From NCBI GenBank assembly GCA_963784065.1, contig CAWAQA010000009.1, positions 310,001-374,000 of the forward strand: 64,000 bases of DNA. Direction: 5' to 3'. The notes beneath the pieces are model-generated. The model saw nothing but the letters and a program-made list of their open reading frames with translations, did not search any database and was not told the DNA's origin. The stretch is from CAWAQA01 sp963784065 (GTDB lineage Bacteria; Acidobacteriota; Vicinamibacteria; Vicinamibacterales; UBA2999). Positions 46,030-55,474 of this stretch are shown piece after piece (the first letter of the stretch is position 1; every line of letters begins with the position of its first letter). A program made the translations under genes and the position numbers.

Positions 46030-47220
46030 TCAGTGGCAGTAGTTGTCCTTGCTGTTCATGATGTGGGTACCCCAGGGGAAGAGGCCCACATTCCCGACCC
46101 GCTCGATCGCATGCGTATTGGCATCGATGATCACGATCTCGTGATTGGTCGACTCGGCCAGGTAGATCTTCTCGCCGGCAACGTCGGTCGTCGCCGTCTC
46201 GAGCTGGATGTTCGACCCGACCTTGATGCGTCCGGCCGGCTTCAGGCTCGACATATCGTACACGTACACGAAGCCGCTGGTGGAGCTGATGACGAAGGCC
46301 TTGCCGCCGGCGAAGTTGATGCCGGTCATGTCGGGCCCCGCCTCGAGCGTGGCGGCGACGCTGTTGGAGCGCGTGTCGATGATGGAGATCGTCTCGTCGC
46401 CGTTGTTCGCCGTGATGCCGTACCGGCCATCGTGGCTCATGTAGATGCGCCACGGATCGCGGCCGACCCGGATCGTCTTGATGACCTTGTCTTCGAGCGT
46501 ATCGATGACGCCGACCACGGCCAGGTCGCTGTCCGCCGCGTAGAGGAATCGTCCGTCGTTGGACAGTGCGGCGATGTTGATGCCCTTGATCTCACCAAGG
46601 TACTTGTCCGGATCGAGCTTCGCCACGCCCGGCACGTTCCCGACCTGAATCTTCTTCAGCAGCTCGTGGCGCCGCACGTCGATCACGCCGACCCAGTGCG
46701 CGCCGTAGTTGCCGATGTACGCTTTCGACCCGTCCGGCAGGAACGTGACGTTGAGCGGCTCGACGAATCCCGGGATCGTCTTGATCTTGCTGAGCGACTG
46801 CATGTCGATCACCGAGATCGAGTCGCCGTCGGGGTTGCCCTGGTAATACCAGCGGCTGTCCGGCGAGAACGCCAGGTGCTCGGGCGCGAGGTCGGTCGGG
46901 ATGACCTTCACCAGCTGCAGCGTCCGGGTATCGATGATGAACGCCTTGTTCGCCCTCGTTCCGCCGGTGACGACGTAGCGGCCGTCCGGCGACATCATCA
47001 CCATGTGCGGGTTCACGTTGTTGCCGAGGAACACGCTGCCCACCATCTTCTTGCTCTTGATATCCATGAACCCGATGTCGTTCGAGTCGCGGTTCACGAT
47101 CATGACCACCGACGTCGGGTCGGAGATCTTGACGCCCTGGGCCTCGAGGCCGACGGCCAATGCCGCCAGAGTGGCGGCGATGAGGGCGCCGCCGATAATG
47201 CTTCGTCGCGGGTTAGACAT
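46030..47220 (-). CDS. YVTN beta-propeller repeat protein, exported
   Basis: 396 residues, unbroken. Export signal (SIIGGALIAATLAALAVGLE). At least seven 40-residue YVTN-type blades follow: 'NPHMVMMSPDGRYVVTGGTR', 'APEHLAFSPDSRWYYQGNPD', 'PLNVTFLPDGSKAYIGNYGA', 'NIAALSNDGRFLYAADSDLA', 'PWRIYMSHDGRYGITANNGD', each with a 'VIDT/D' strand. Such propellers are seen beside copper- or nitrite-type periplasmic oxidoreductases. The ATG has AGGAG 8 bases upstream. The C-terminus 'SKDNYCH' has a Cys-His pair, a possible metal site. It lies in the operon between the porin and the efflux adaptor; its role there is unclear. Confidence 0.82.
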   Translation of the reverse strand: MSNPRRSIIGGALIAATLAALAVGLEAQGVKISDPTSVVMIVNRDSNDIGFMDIKSKKMVGSVFLGNNVNPHMVMMSPDGRYVVTGGTRANKAFIIDTRTLQLVKVIPTDLAPEHLAFSPDSRWYYQGNPDGDSISVIDMQSLSKIKTIPGFVEPLNVTFLPDGSKAYIGNYGAHWVGVIDVRRHELLKKIQVGNVPGVAKLDPDKYLGEIKGINIAALSNDGRFLYAADSDLAVVGVIDTLEDKVIKTIRVGRDPWRIYMSHDGRYGITANNGDETISIIDTRSNSVAATLEAGPDMTGINFAGGKAFVISSTSGFVYVYDMSSLKPAGRIKVGSNIQLETATTDVAGEKIYLAESTNHEIVIIDANTHAIERVGNVGLFPWGTHIMNSKDNYCH

Positions 47221-47249
47221 GACTCTTGCTCCTGACAATCGCCAACAAC

Positions 47250-48869
47250 CTAGAACGCGGCCTGGAACCGGACGCCCGGCAGCAGGTATCCAAACTGGGT
47301 GTCCCCATCGGGCCTGTCCACCACATACGTGAGGTTGAACGAGAGGCGCAGCCGCTCGGTCAGCTGAAAGTTGTAATACCCTTCCGCCAGCTTCTCACGC
47401 TCGTTCGAGGCCAGGTCCAGCTGCGCGTAGCCGATTCCCCACGAATCCTGCGGGAACAACACGAGCCCATTCTGAAACGCGACTCCCCCGCTGTAGAACT
47501 GGTCGTCGCCAAAATCGGTTTCCTGGGTCCCGTAGCGCCCGAACAGCCCGACGACGTTCGTGAGCTTCTGATCGAGGCTGACGCCCACGCCTGTCCGCAC
47601 GGCGTTCTCGGCCGTGTTGTCGGTGCGGAACCAGAGGCGATAGCTGCCCTCCGGAAGCGCGAACGGCGTGAACGTGTAGCCGACCTCGCTCAAGGTATAC
47701 ATCGAATCCGAGAGGTTGGTCGCCTCGTTGTTGCTCTGCTGGAAGCCGAACTTCAACCGGAAGCCGGTCTTGGCGTCGAACTCGGCGGCCACGCCGGTGC
47801 CGTTGCTCGCCAGGCCGAGCATCTGGTTGTTCACCAGCGCATCGCTCAGGAACTGCGTGCTCTCGTCGTTGGCGAACGCGTTGGCGTCGAAGTAGTTCGT
47901 CAGATCCAGCCGCCCGGCGGTGAGCGCCAGCCGCTGGCCGAAGAGCTCGGTCCGCAGCCAGACCTCGCGAAGGTTGAGCGCGTTCTGGGATTCGAGCCGT
48001 GCCGTGTACCCGTTCAGCAGGGTCAGCGTCGGTATCTCGGCGTCGGGCGGCGAGCCGCTCAGCGCCACGACGTCGGCAAAGAACACCGTGTACTGCGCGA
48101 GCTTGGCGGTGAAAAAGAGGTCGGCAGAGGCCAGCGCGTAGGCGTTCCCGCTCTCGCCTATCGTGCCTTTCGTGCGCCCGGCGGCTTGGACGATCGTCGC
48201 GGCATCGATGCCGAGGGTGACGCTCTGCTCGTCGGCTTCCGCGAGCGCCTCCTCGATCTTCTCGTTGATCGTCTGCCGGCGATACACCCGCTCGCGCTGG
48301 TAGGTCACGGTCGGCGTGGCTCCCGGCACCGGCTCGTCGTGCTCGCCGCCGTTCGGATCCACGTATACCTCGACACGCCTGACACGCGTCTCGGGGTCCG
48401 ACAACACGGTGGTGGATTCCAGTTCGCCGATCCGCTGTTCGAGCGTGGCGATCCGCTGCAGCAGTTCCTGGCGGTCTCCCTCCGCCGCCTCGGCGGCCGC
48501 GGCGGCGTCCAGCCTGATGTCCAGCGCCATCGACCCGTCTGCCGCCACCTCGACGCCGCGCCGCCTGAACGTGGTCACGCCGGCCGGCGCCACCGACACG
48601 GTGTACTTGCCCACCGGCAGCGCACCAAACGAGTAAGCGCCCTGGGCGTCGGTGGTGGAGGTGAACTGCGCCCCGTTCTCGTCGTTGACGGCCGTCACCA
48701 TGGTGTTTGCGGCCGCCGCCCCATCAGCGCCCGTCACCCTTCCCTGAATCGCGCCGCGATGGTCCGCCATGTTCATCTGCGCCGGCATCGCCGGGGTCTG
48801 CGCGGCAGCGGCTCCGCTCCAGGATGCGACCACCGCGGCGGCAGCGAGTCCTGTCAACCACTTGGTCAA
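47250..48869 (-). CDS. OprB-like porin with carboxypeptidase-regulatory-like domain and coiled coil
   Basis: 539 residues, unbroken. Signal peptide (LTGLAAAAVVASWSGAAAAQ); CarboxypepD_reg-like domain (about 40-115, 'AIQGRVTGADGAAAANTMVT'); coiled coil (about 125-155, 'EAAEGDRQELLQRIATLEQR'); then a beta-barrel with 'LNLREVWLRTELFGQRLALT', 'AGRLDLTNYFDANAFANDES' and the ending 'KLAEGYYNFQLTERLRLSFN', 'DTQFGYLLPGVRFQAAF'. These are typical of OprB-type outer-membrane porins. The start is a TTG; an in-frame stop eight codons upstream excludes an earlier one. It is the first gene of the presumed efflux operon. Confidence 0.8.
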   Translation of the reverse strand: MTKWLTGLAAAAVVASWSGAAAAQTPAMPAQMNMADHRGAIQGRVTGADGAAAANTMVTAVNDENGAQFTSTTDAQGAYSFGALPVGKYTVSVAPAGVTTFRRRGVEVAADGSMALDIRLDAAAAAEAAEGDRQELLQRIATLEQRIGELESTTVLSDPETRVRRVEVYVDPNGGEHDEPVPGATPTVTYQRERVYRRQTINEKIEEALAEADEQSVTLGIDAATIVQAAGRTKGTIGESGNAYALASADLFFTAKLAQYTVFFADVVALSGSPPDAEIPTLTLLNGYTARLESQNALNLREVWLRTELFGQRLALTAGRLDLTNYFDANAFANDESTQFLSDALVNNQMLGLASNGTGVAAEFDAKTGFRLKFGFQQSNNEATNLSDSMYTLSEVGYTFTPFALPEGSYRLWFRTDNTAENAVRTGVGVSLDQKLTNVVGLFGRYGTQETDFGDDQFYSGGVAFQNGLVLFPQDSWGIGYAQLDLASNEREKLAEGYYNFQLTERLRLSFNLTYVVDRPDGDTQFGYLLPGVRFQAAF

Positions 48870-48949
48870 GTACCTGTGACGACCGACACGTCATCGGACC
48901 TTCCTCTCCCTGGCACTACCAGAAATGAAGCTAAAGTCGAGTTGGCCCG

Positions 48950-49010
48950 ATCATAGGAGCGCCGGAAGGCCGCGTATCTGAAGATTGCCTGAACTCTTGT
49001 TCAGAATTAG
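48950..49010 (-). promoter_or_regulatory. Candidate control region of the efflux operon with dyad CTGAAC-TCTT-GTTCAG, copy 1
   Basis: The dyad at 48989-49004 lies about 120 bases upstream of the first operon gene. A TATGAT hexamer (minus strand, 48950-48955) downstream of it could be a -10 box; no good -35 was found. The context GAAGATTGC before the dyad is shared with the copy at 35604. The element looks like an ArsR/SmtB-type inverted repeat; the regulator is not in the window. Confidence 0.5.
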
Positions 49011-49044
49011 GGCGACACACCGGAGGACGAACGCTCCAGGGAGC

Positions 49045-49762
49045 TCACTCCGTGGCCGGAATCAGCGAAATGTCGGCGTCCGGGGGCACGCCGTTGATCA
49101 CGGTCCCTCCCGGCAGCCGCAGCGGCCGTCTCAGCAGGAATGGATGAGGATATCGGCTGTCGTAGCCATGCAGCCACACCAGCGGTTCGATGGAGCCTCC
49201 CGGCAGCACGGCGACAATCCGCATCGAGCGGCCGGGGGGAACCCGCTCCGGCTGCACGCCGTCCAGGATGATGTCGTGCTGCAGCGTGAGCGTGCCCCGG
49301 GCCCTGAGGGCGGCCGGCGACACGGACGATTGCTGCTGCCGGCGCGGCAAAGACCGGCGGCTTGGGGAGGAGTCGCGGGTTGTTCCCGCGCCGGATGCCG
49401 CCGTCCACCCATTTCGTGACCAGCTCGATCTGCTCCTGCATCAGGCTCTGATCGTTCCGGAAGTGCCCGAACCCCTTGACCGCTCCCCACGGCGGCATCC
49501 GTCTCGACAGGACCGCATCCTTGATCTCATTCGCCCTGGGCTGGGCATCGGCGTACGTCATCAGCGAAAACGCCGTGCCGCCGGGACGATGACACGATGC
49601 GCAGTGCGCGTAGACGATGCGGGAGACCTCCCTGTTCCACGTGATTTGCGACCCGAAACCATGCGCGCTCGCGCCGATCGCGAATGGCCACCACAGCACG
49701 AGCAGGACGGCGGGAACCGCCAGAAGCGTGATAGCCCGGGAGCATGGATGACAGGGCCGCAC
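49045..49762 (-). CDS. Exported monoheme cytochrome-like protein (one frameshift)
   Basis: About 239 residues. An N-terminal signal (ITLLAVPAVLLVLWWPFAIG) precedes 'RIVYAHCASCHRPGGTAFSL', a CXXCH heme site, followed by 'DAVLSRRMPPWGAVKGFGHF' with an axial Met candidate and 'MQEQIELVTKWVDGGIRRGN'. After a frame change near 49340 the C-terminal half is beta-rich ('LTLQHDIILDGVQPERVPPG', 'PLRLPGGTVINGVPPDADIS'). The N-terminal MPPW pattern occurs in cytochromes of copper monooxygenase-like or thiol-oxidase clusters. GTG 49762 is the likely start; it is divergent from the HMBD gene with under 50 bases between starts. Confidence 0.7.
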
Positions 49763-49810
49763 GGCTGACTCCTTTGACACCGGCGAGTGAAGAGGTCTAC
49801 AAGTTACTCC

Positions 49811-50741
49811 ATGCGTGGGCGGAACGTGTGGGCGATCGGGCTGTGTGCCTTGTGCGTCGCGACGCCGTCCGATCAGCTCATCGGAGCGGAGCCGGCCATC
49901 GTCCGGGATCAGATGGAGTCCGGGCTGTCCACGCCGCCCGATCCGTCGCAGGGTGTCGTGTACATCTGCCCGATGGATCCCGACGTGCGCTCGCACGACG
50001 CCGGCGTCTGCCGGCGCTGCGGAATGACCCTCCTTGCAGGTATCCCCGACCCGGTCGAGTTTCATCTCAACCTGAAGGTGCTGCCGACGTCTCCCGAACC
50101 CGGGCGCCAGGCGGTGTTGCAGTTCCTCGTCCACGATCCGTGGAAGGACCGTCCGGTCAGCCGCTTCAACGTCGTGCACGAGAAGTTCTTCCACACGTTC
50201 GTGGTGAGCGAGGATCTGCAGTTCTTCGAGCACGGACATCCCAGGCTCGTCGCGGACGGCGTGTTTCGAGTACCCCATCACATTTCCCAAGCCCGGGATG
50301 TTCCGCGTGCTCGGCGACTACTATCCCGCGGGCGCGACGCCGCAGCTGACGAGCGACACCGTCTTCGTGCCGGGTACCGGGCCGGCGTCGCCGGTGCAGC
50401 TTGGCCGCGACTACTCGGCGAAGACGGCGGAGAACCTGGCCGTCTCCTTCATGACCATTCCCGAGCGCCCTGTGGCCACGGCGCGCACGCAGCTGCGGTT
50501 CGTGGTCGACGCCGATCGCGGATTGGAGCGATACCTCGGTGCCTGGGGACACATGCTGGCGGTGAGCAATGACCTCATCGACATGATGCACGAACATCCC
50601 CTGCTCGCCGACGGAGGGCGGCAGGTCGAATTCGAGATCGTGTTCCCCCGCCCGGGCGCGTACCGGCTCTGGGTGCAGTTCCAGAGTGCCGGCGTCGTCA
50701 ATACCGTGCACTTCGACGTACCCGTCGTCAGCCTCGAGTAG
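49811..50741 (+). CDS. Exported protein with heavy-metal-binding domain (one frameshift)
   Basis: About 310 residues. After an export signal (VWAIGLCALCVATPSDQLIG) comes a heavy-metal-binding domain (HMBD/YHS-like) 'VVYICPMDPDVRSHDAGVCR' with the C-terminal 'RCGMTLLAG', whose Cys, Met, Asp and His residues match the CPMHP...PGxCPxCGM consensus. The rest is beta-rich ('FHLNLKVLPTSPEPGRQAVL', 'KFFHTFVVSEDLQFFEHGHP'), and after a frame change near 50275 'FPRPGAYRLWVQFQSAGVVN', resembling the YtkA/FixH-type domain of copper-resistance proteins. The GTG at 49787 is an alternative start. Likely a periplasmic copper binder. Confidence 0.78.
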
Positions 50742-50879
50742 CCCGGCCCGCGTCCTCGCCGAGGACCGCGACACGCCGGCGAGACGATCGGCAGCAGCGG
50801 CCTGCCTCGCCCCTCACCGTCCACGACGTCAACGACCGTCTTGGTCTCGTTCGCGAACGCGAATCGAGACTCACGTCGC

Positions 50880-50960
50880 GCCGGCTGAAGCCGGCCCCTA
50901 CGAGCGATTGAGATTCTCGGATCGAACACGGCTCGCGTAGGGGCCGGCTTCAGCCGGCCT
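50880..50960. repeat. Head-to-head palindrome pair
   Basis: GCCGGC-TGAA-GCCGGC (50880-50895) followed by CCCCTACGAGC, and an inverted copy starting GCTCGCGTAGGGG and ending GGGCCGGC-TTCA-GCCGGCC (50941-50959). The two halves form one long interrupted inverted repeat of more than 25 bp per arm with about 25 bases between. It lies between the convergent HMBD and cupredoxin-like genes. Confidence 0.75.
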
Positions 50961-50980
50961 TGGACTTAGGGCGCGAACCC

Positions 50981-51260
50981 TTAGGTGACGACGATGTCCC
51001 CTACGGTTGGCTTCACCGTCCCGTTCACGAGGGTCACGAACTTGAACGTGTCGCCTTTCTTGAGCGGTGGCGATTTGATCCACGGTCTGTGGATCCCCAG
51101 GGGAAAAAGGCCCACGACCTTCCCGGAACGGCGTCGCATCGGGAAAGAAGACAATGACGCCTCCGTTCCATTCGACGCTGTCGCCCGGCTTCACTTCCGT
51201 CCTGGTCGGCTTGCAGACGTGCTTTCCATTCTCCAGGTCCACCTTGATGAACTTCTTCAT
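50981..51260 (-). CDS. Small cupredoxin-like protein (one frameshift)
   Basis: About 92 residues. 'IKVDLENGKHVCKPTRTEVK', 'PGDSVEWNGGVIVFFPDATP' and, in another frame after about 51115, 'LKKGDTFKFVTLVNGTVKPT', 'VGDIVVT'. The pattern of beta strands with PGDSVEW and KKGDTFKF is that of plastocyanin/azurin-type folds. The usual copper ligands (His, Cys, His, Met) are not evident, so copper binding is doubtful. No signal peptide is seen, which is unusual for a cupredoxin. Its ATG overlaps the kinase stop (ATGA), so it is coupled to the kinase. Confidence 0.6.
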
Positions 51261-54119
51261 TGCGATCTCTCCTCATACGAGCGCCGATTCGCGGGACGGC
51301 CGGCGACCTCGAGCACAAGCCGATAGCCGGGATCATTCCGCAACTGTTTGAGATCCGGATCCCGTGCGATCCGGCTGATCGGGTATCCGCCCCGCGCGGC
51401 CTGCTCCAGCGCCTCGAGCGCGCCCTTTCGATTGCCCACCCATTCGTGGATCAGCGCCGACCTGAACAGGACAGTCACGTTTCCCCGCGCGTTCACGCCG
51501 GCGAGTGCCGCCGTCATTTCGCGCAGCGCCTCGTCGCCGCGGCCGGTCTCCGCCAGCAGGTAGGCGCGATTCGCCCGGACATCCGAGTTCAGCGGGTTGA
51601 CGCGCAGCTCGAGGTTGGCCCGTTCGAGGGCTGTCTTGTACGCCGCACGCTCAGCCTCGTTGCCATGGCCCGCCCAGCGGTACGCACGGGCGAGGCTGCT
51701 CCAGATGACCGAATCCGCCAGGGGCAGCGTGACCGCCTGCTGCAGCGCGTTCACCGCGTCGTCGAACTTCCCCTCGAGGATGTAGATCCAGCCGAGGTTG
51801 TTGTACAAGACGGCGTTCGGCGACACCTTCAATCCTTTGATCAACTCGCCTTCGGCCGCCAGGAACCGCTCCTGTATCTCGTAGACGGCGGCAAGATTGG
51901 CGATCGCCCGTTTGTTGGCCGGCGCGTACCCGATGCCACTCACGTAATTCTGCTCGGCCTCGTCGTAGCGTCCCTGCCGATACAAGAACGTCCCGAGGTC
52001 TTCGTAGCCGGACCAGTAGCGGGGGTGAAGAGCGATGGCGGCCCGGTATTCCTCTTCCGCCATCTCGATCTCGCCCTCGGCTTCGTAGGCGGCGGCCAGC
52101 CGGTTCCGTGCGATCGGCGTGTTCGGGTCGATGTCGAGCGCCCTCTGGAATTCGACGATCGCCCTCCTGTGTTGCCCGGTTGTGAGATAGACGCGTCCCC
52201 TGATGACGTGCGCACGCGGGTTGGCGGGTTCGAGCGCAATCGCCTGGTCGATCGTGCTTTCGGCATGGCGGAGGGACTCGACATCGTTCATCGCGTTGTA
52301 GTGGGCCAGGTACGCCTCGCTCAGACCGGCGTAGGCAGCGGCATAGCGGGCGCTCTCGCGCGCCGCCTGCTGGAACGCCGTGATGGCCCACGGAAGTCTG
52401 CCCGCGCCTTGTAGCAGGTATCCTCGTCCCAGGAGATAGGACTGTTCGGCGCGGGAGCGATTCGCCGCACCTTCAACGTCCTGCGTGGCCGCAGACGGCA
52501 GGCTGACCCTCAACAGTTCGCTGACAGCCGCCGCGACCTTGTCTTCCAGAAGCTCGTGATCCCCGGATCGGATCTCGACGCTTCGAGTACCCGTCACGGC
52601 AAAGGCTTCGCGCGACATCTCGTTCAAGGCGACCGTGACCTGGGTGTGACCCTCGCCTGCGGCGAGGCGGCCGGTCACGACCAGCGTGGCGCCGAGGGTC
52701 TGCTGCAGCAGTTCAAGCGTGTCGACGCCGGTATCAATCACCTGCTCCACCGGAACGACATGCAGCCCGCGCCAGCCGTCAGACAGGGTGGCGAGCCGAT
52801 CCGTGACAGCCGCGCTGAGGCCGATAGAGAACGCGTCGCCCTCCCCGGTCCGGTTCTCGTGCGAGAACGGCAGGAGCGCGATCGTTCGCTCGCTCCCGAA
52901 GTAGCGCGCGATAGCGGTTGAGATGGGGGACGACATCTCGACCACTGCCGACCTGACTGGCGGGATGCCGATAGCACCGGCGCAGGCAAGAGCCGCAGCG
53001 CCGGCCATCCACCACCTCGCGTTGCCGGGCTGCTGCTCGAGCGCCTTGACGATGTCGCTGGCGAGCGCGAACCGCTTCCCGGGATTCGCGTCGAGGCATC
53101 GCAGAATGGCGGTCTCCCAACGCGGATCCAGATCCCTCACGTACTCGCGAGGAGAGCGAGGGGCACGGCGCAACTTTCGAAGCGCAAGCTCCAGGGGGGA
53201 TTCGACTTCGCCAGGCGCGGCCTCGAACGGCCGGTGTCCGGTCACGATTTCGTAGAGCACGACTCCCAGCGCATAGATGTCGGTCGCGGGGGTGACCTTT
53301 CCACCGAAGAACTGCTCGGGGGCCATGTACGCCGGAGTTCCCCATTGCCGGCTGTCGGGTATGGTCAGCAGGGCCGAGCCGAGCGGCAGCCACCGTGCCA
53401 GGCCGAAATCGGTGACGACCAGCCGATCGCCGGCGTCGGAGGCGACAATCATGACGTTCGCGGGCTTGAAATCGCCGTGAGCGACATGGGCCAGATGCGC
53501 CGCGTCGATGGCCGCCGCCATCTGCCTCACCATCGAGAGCGCGTCGCGTGTCGGCATCGTCCCGGTCCGGATCCGGTCGGCCAGCGTGTCGCCCCGAAGA
53601 AGCTCCATCGTGAAGAACACGACAGGTGCGCCAGCCTGGGTATGTTGATAGACGTCAAAGACGCGGCAGACGTGCGGGTCGGCGATGTGGCGTGCCAGCC
53701 AGAGCTCATTGGTGAGACGTTTCACGGCGGCGGCGTCAGCCGCAAGGCTCGCGCGGACCGTCTTCAGGGCGACCGACTCGTGACGCAACAGGAGGTCTTC
53801 GGCTTCGTACACCTCCCCCATGCCGCCCTGGCCGAGGAGGCGGACGATTCGAAACCGCTCGGACACCAGCTCGCCGTCGGCAAAAGTTCGGGTGGCGCTC
53901 CTGATGTTCGAGACCTTGAGCAGCAGGTCGGGAAACTGCGCAAAGAGATTCAGGGCCGACTGGTAGTTGTCGAGGAGTTGTTCGACCTGACGCGCGAAGC
54001 TCGGCGTCACCGGCGCACGCCTCGTCGAGCAGCGCCGCACGCGCGGCGTGGTCGAGCGCGTGCGCCCTGGCGAAGATCTCCTCGATCCGCTCCCACCGCG
54101 TGTCTGACTCCGGGTCCAT
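51257..54119 (-). CDS. Membrane serine/threonine kinase with TolB-like and TPR C-terminus (one frameshift)
   Basis: About 954 residues. The true N-terminus is 'MDPESDTRWERIEEIFARAH...LLDEACAGDAELR', joined to the main frame near 54000. Kinase domain (about 85-345): P-loop 'LLGQGGMGEVYEAED', Lys in 'SVALKTVRAS', catalytic loop 'HVAHGDFKPANVMIV' (Gly instead of Arg before Asp, a non-RD kinase), 'VTDFGLARWL' and 'WGTPAYMAPEQFFGGKVTPA'. One membrane helix (WWMAGAAALACAGAIGI), then a TolB/FlgO-like periplasmic domain ('RTIALLPFSHENRTGEGDAF') and about eight TPR units to the end. This is the PknB/TPR layout frequent in Acidobacteriota. The last codons overlap the cupredoxin-like gene. Confidence 0.87.
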
Positions 54120-54228
54120 GATCGGGTGATGACGAGGTCTCGGGCGAAAGGGCGCAGCCGTGCGGGACGCGGCCCGCATTCTATCAGCACGCCGCCGCGC
54201 CTACCCGCAGGCCACCCGCACGCCTGGT

Positions 54229-55164
54229 TCAGGTGTCGGCAGCCTGTTTCCTTCTGAGATACGTGGCGATGCCGAACCACAGCGTGTCCAACGCGGCCGT
54301 GCCCTCGTACGCCGGCATCTGCTCTGAATCGGCCGCGCGAAAGAGTTCCCGGCGCAGGCGCTCGCCGAATGCCTGGCTTCGCCCGGCGTCGGTCGCGTCG
54401 CCGCGCAGAGAGTCCTCCACGATACTCACCATCCAGCGCAGGGCTTCTGCGAGCGCCTGCAGATGGGGCTGCACGTCGTCGGCTGGTCCGAAGTGCGTCA
54501 GGAACACCGTTTGCGGGCGCAACGCGGCGATCCCTTCAATGCTGCGCGTCCACAACTCGACATCGAAATCCGGGGGCGGCGTCGGCGGCACCACGGCGCC
54601 GCCCTTGACGCGCATTCCTGCCGCATCGCCGACGAACGCGATGCCGCTGGATGCATCGAAATAGCTGACGTGATGGTGTGCGTGTCCTGGCGTATAGAGC
54701 ACGTCGAAGGTTCGTCCGCCGGCCTCCACCCGCTCACCGCCCGCCAGCACGCGCAGCCGCTCGCGTGGAACCGGCGCGATCTCGCCCCAGAAACGCTGCA
54801 TGTTGGCCGGCCCGAAGTAGCGCGAGGCGCTTTCCACGAGCTTGCGCGGATTCGCCAGGTGCCGGGCGCCGCGCTCGTGGACGAACACCTCGATGTGCGG
54901 ATGCCGGGCGAGAATGGTGCCCGTCGCCCCGGCATGATCGAGATGGATGTGCGTGAGCAGTATCGCGGTGACGTCCCGCCACGTGATGCCTTCGCCTTGC
55001 AGCGACAGTTCGAGGGAGTCGAGGCACGTGGACGGACCGGGATCGATGAGCGCGACACCGCCGGGTGCGTTCAGGATCGCGGTGGCAATCGTGTCGGGCT
55101 TGCCGAGAAAATTGAGATCGCAATACGACAGGTGGGTGGTCAGAGGCACCGCGGTTCGCGTCAT
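54229..55164 (-). CDS. MBL-fold metallo-hydrolase (intact)
   Basis: 311 residues. Zinc motif 'TAILLTHIHLDHAGATGTIL' (HxHxDH), further ligands in 'YTPGHAHHHVSYFDASSGIA', 'FVGDAAGMRVKGG' and 'TVFLTHFGPADDV'. The substrate-side layout resembles MBL proteins of the glyoxalase II/lactonase group. No export signal, so cytoplasmic. The chosen ATG opens 'TRTAVPLTTHLSYCDLNFLG'; an in-frame extension of 17 codons upstream has no ribosome site. Substrate unknown. Confidence 0.85.
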   Translation of the reverse strand: MTRTAVPLTTHLSYCDLNFLGKPDTIATAILNAPGGVALIDPGPSTCLDSLELSLQGEGITWRDVTAILLTHIHLDHAGATGTILARHPHIEVFVHERGARHLANPRKLVESASRYFGPANMQRFWGEIAPVPRERLRVLAGGERVEAGGRTFDVLYTPGHAHHHVSYFDASSGIAFVGDAAGMRVKGGAVVPPTPPPDFDVELWTRSIEGIAALRPQTVFLTHFGPADDVQPHLQALAEALRWMVSIVEDSLRGDATDAGRSQAFGERLRRELFRAADSEQMPAYEGTAALDTLWFGIATYLRRKQAADT

Positions 55165-55474
55165 AGGATCCAGGCACTCGGCGCAGGCTGCGCGCCCGGA
55201 GCTTCGTCCTGTCACGCGTCAGCGCAGGAGCATCGTGTTCGAGCGGCTGCAGTGCGCGACATTCTACTCCGCCGCGCAGGCTGGCGCGCGACGTGGGGGA
55301 TCGAAGACTACCTGGTCGGATCCGGCAAGTCGGGCGTGATCCTCCCGCACTCCGACATCGCGCATCATGCGGCTGGTGACGTCGGCCACCACCGCATGAT
55401 GCGCAATTCGCTCGCCGCTCAGGGCCCGGTGCGTGAACTCCGATTATCGGAGTTCAGATCGAAGCGGCATGGGC
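55165..55474. promoter_or_regulatory. 310-base intergenic region with two strong hairpins
   Basis: No gene. Hairpin A (55360-55404): arms GCGCATCATGCGG and CCGCATGATGCGC extended inward by TGGTG/CACCA with one bulged C. Hairpin B (55434-55456): TGAACTCCGA / TCGGAGTTCA with a TTA loop, 18 bases past the TonB receptor stop on the minus strand, a possible terminator. Hairpin A lies about 200 bases upstream of the MBL gene and could be an operator or leader structure. Confidence 0.5.

Noticed and set aside
47226..48956. 576-codon plus-strand open frame opposite the OprB-like gene
   Set aside because: Antisense shadow; composition (Arg, Val, Glu, Gly) and lack of motifs match other shadows, while the minus strand has a signal peptide and porin features.
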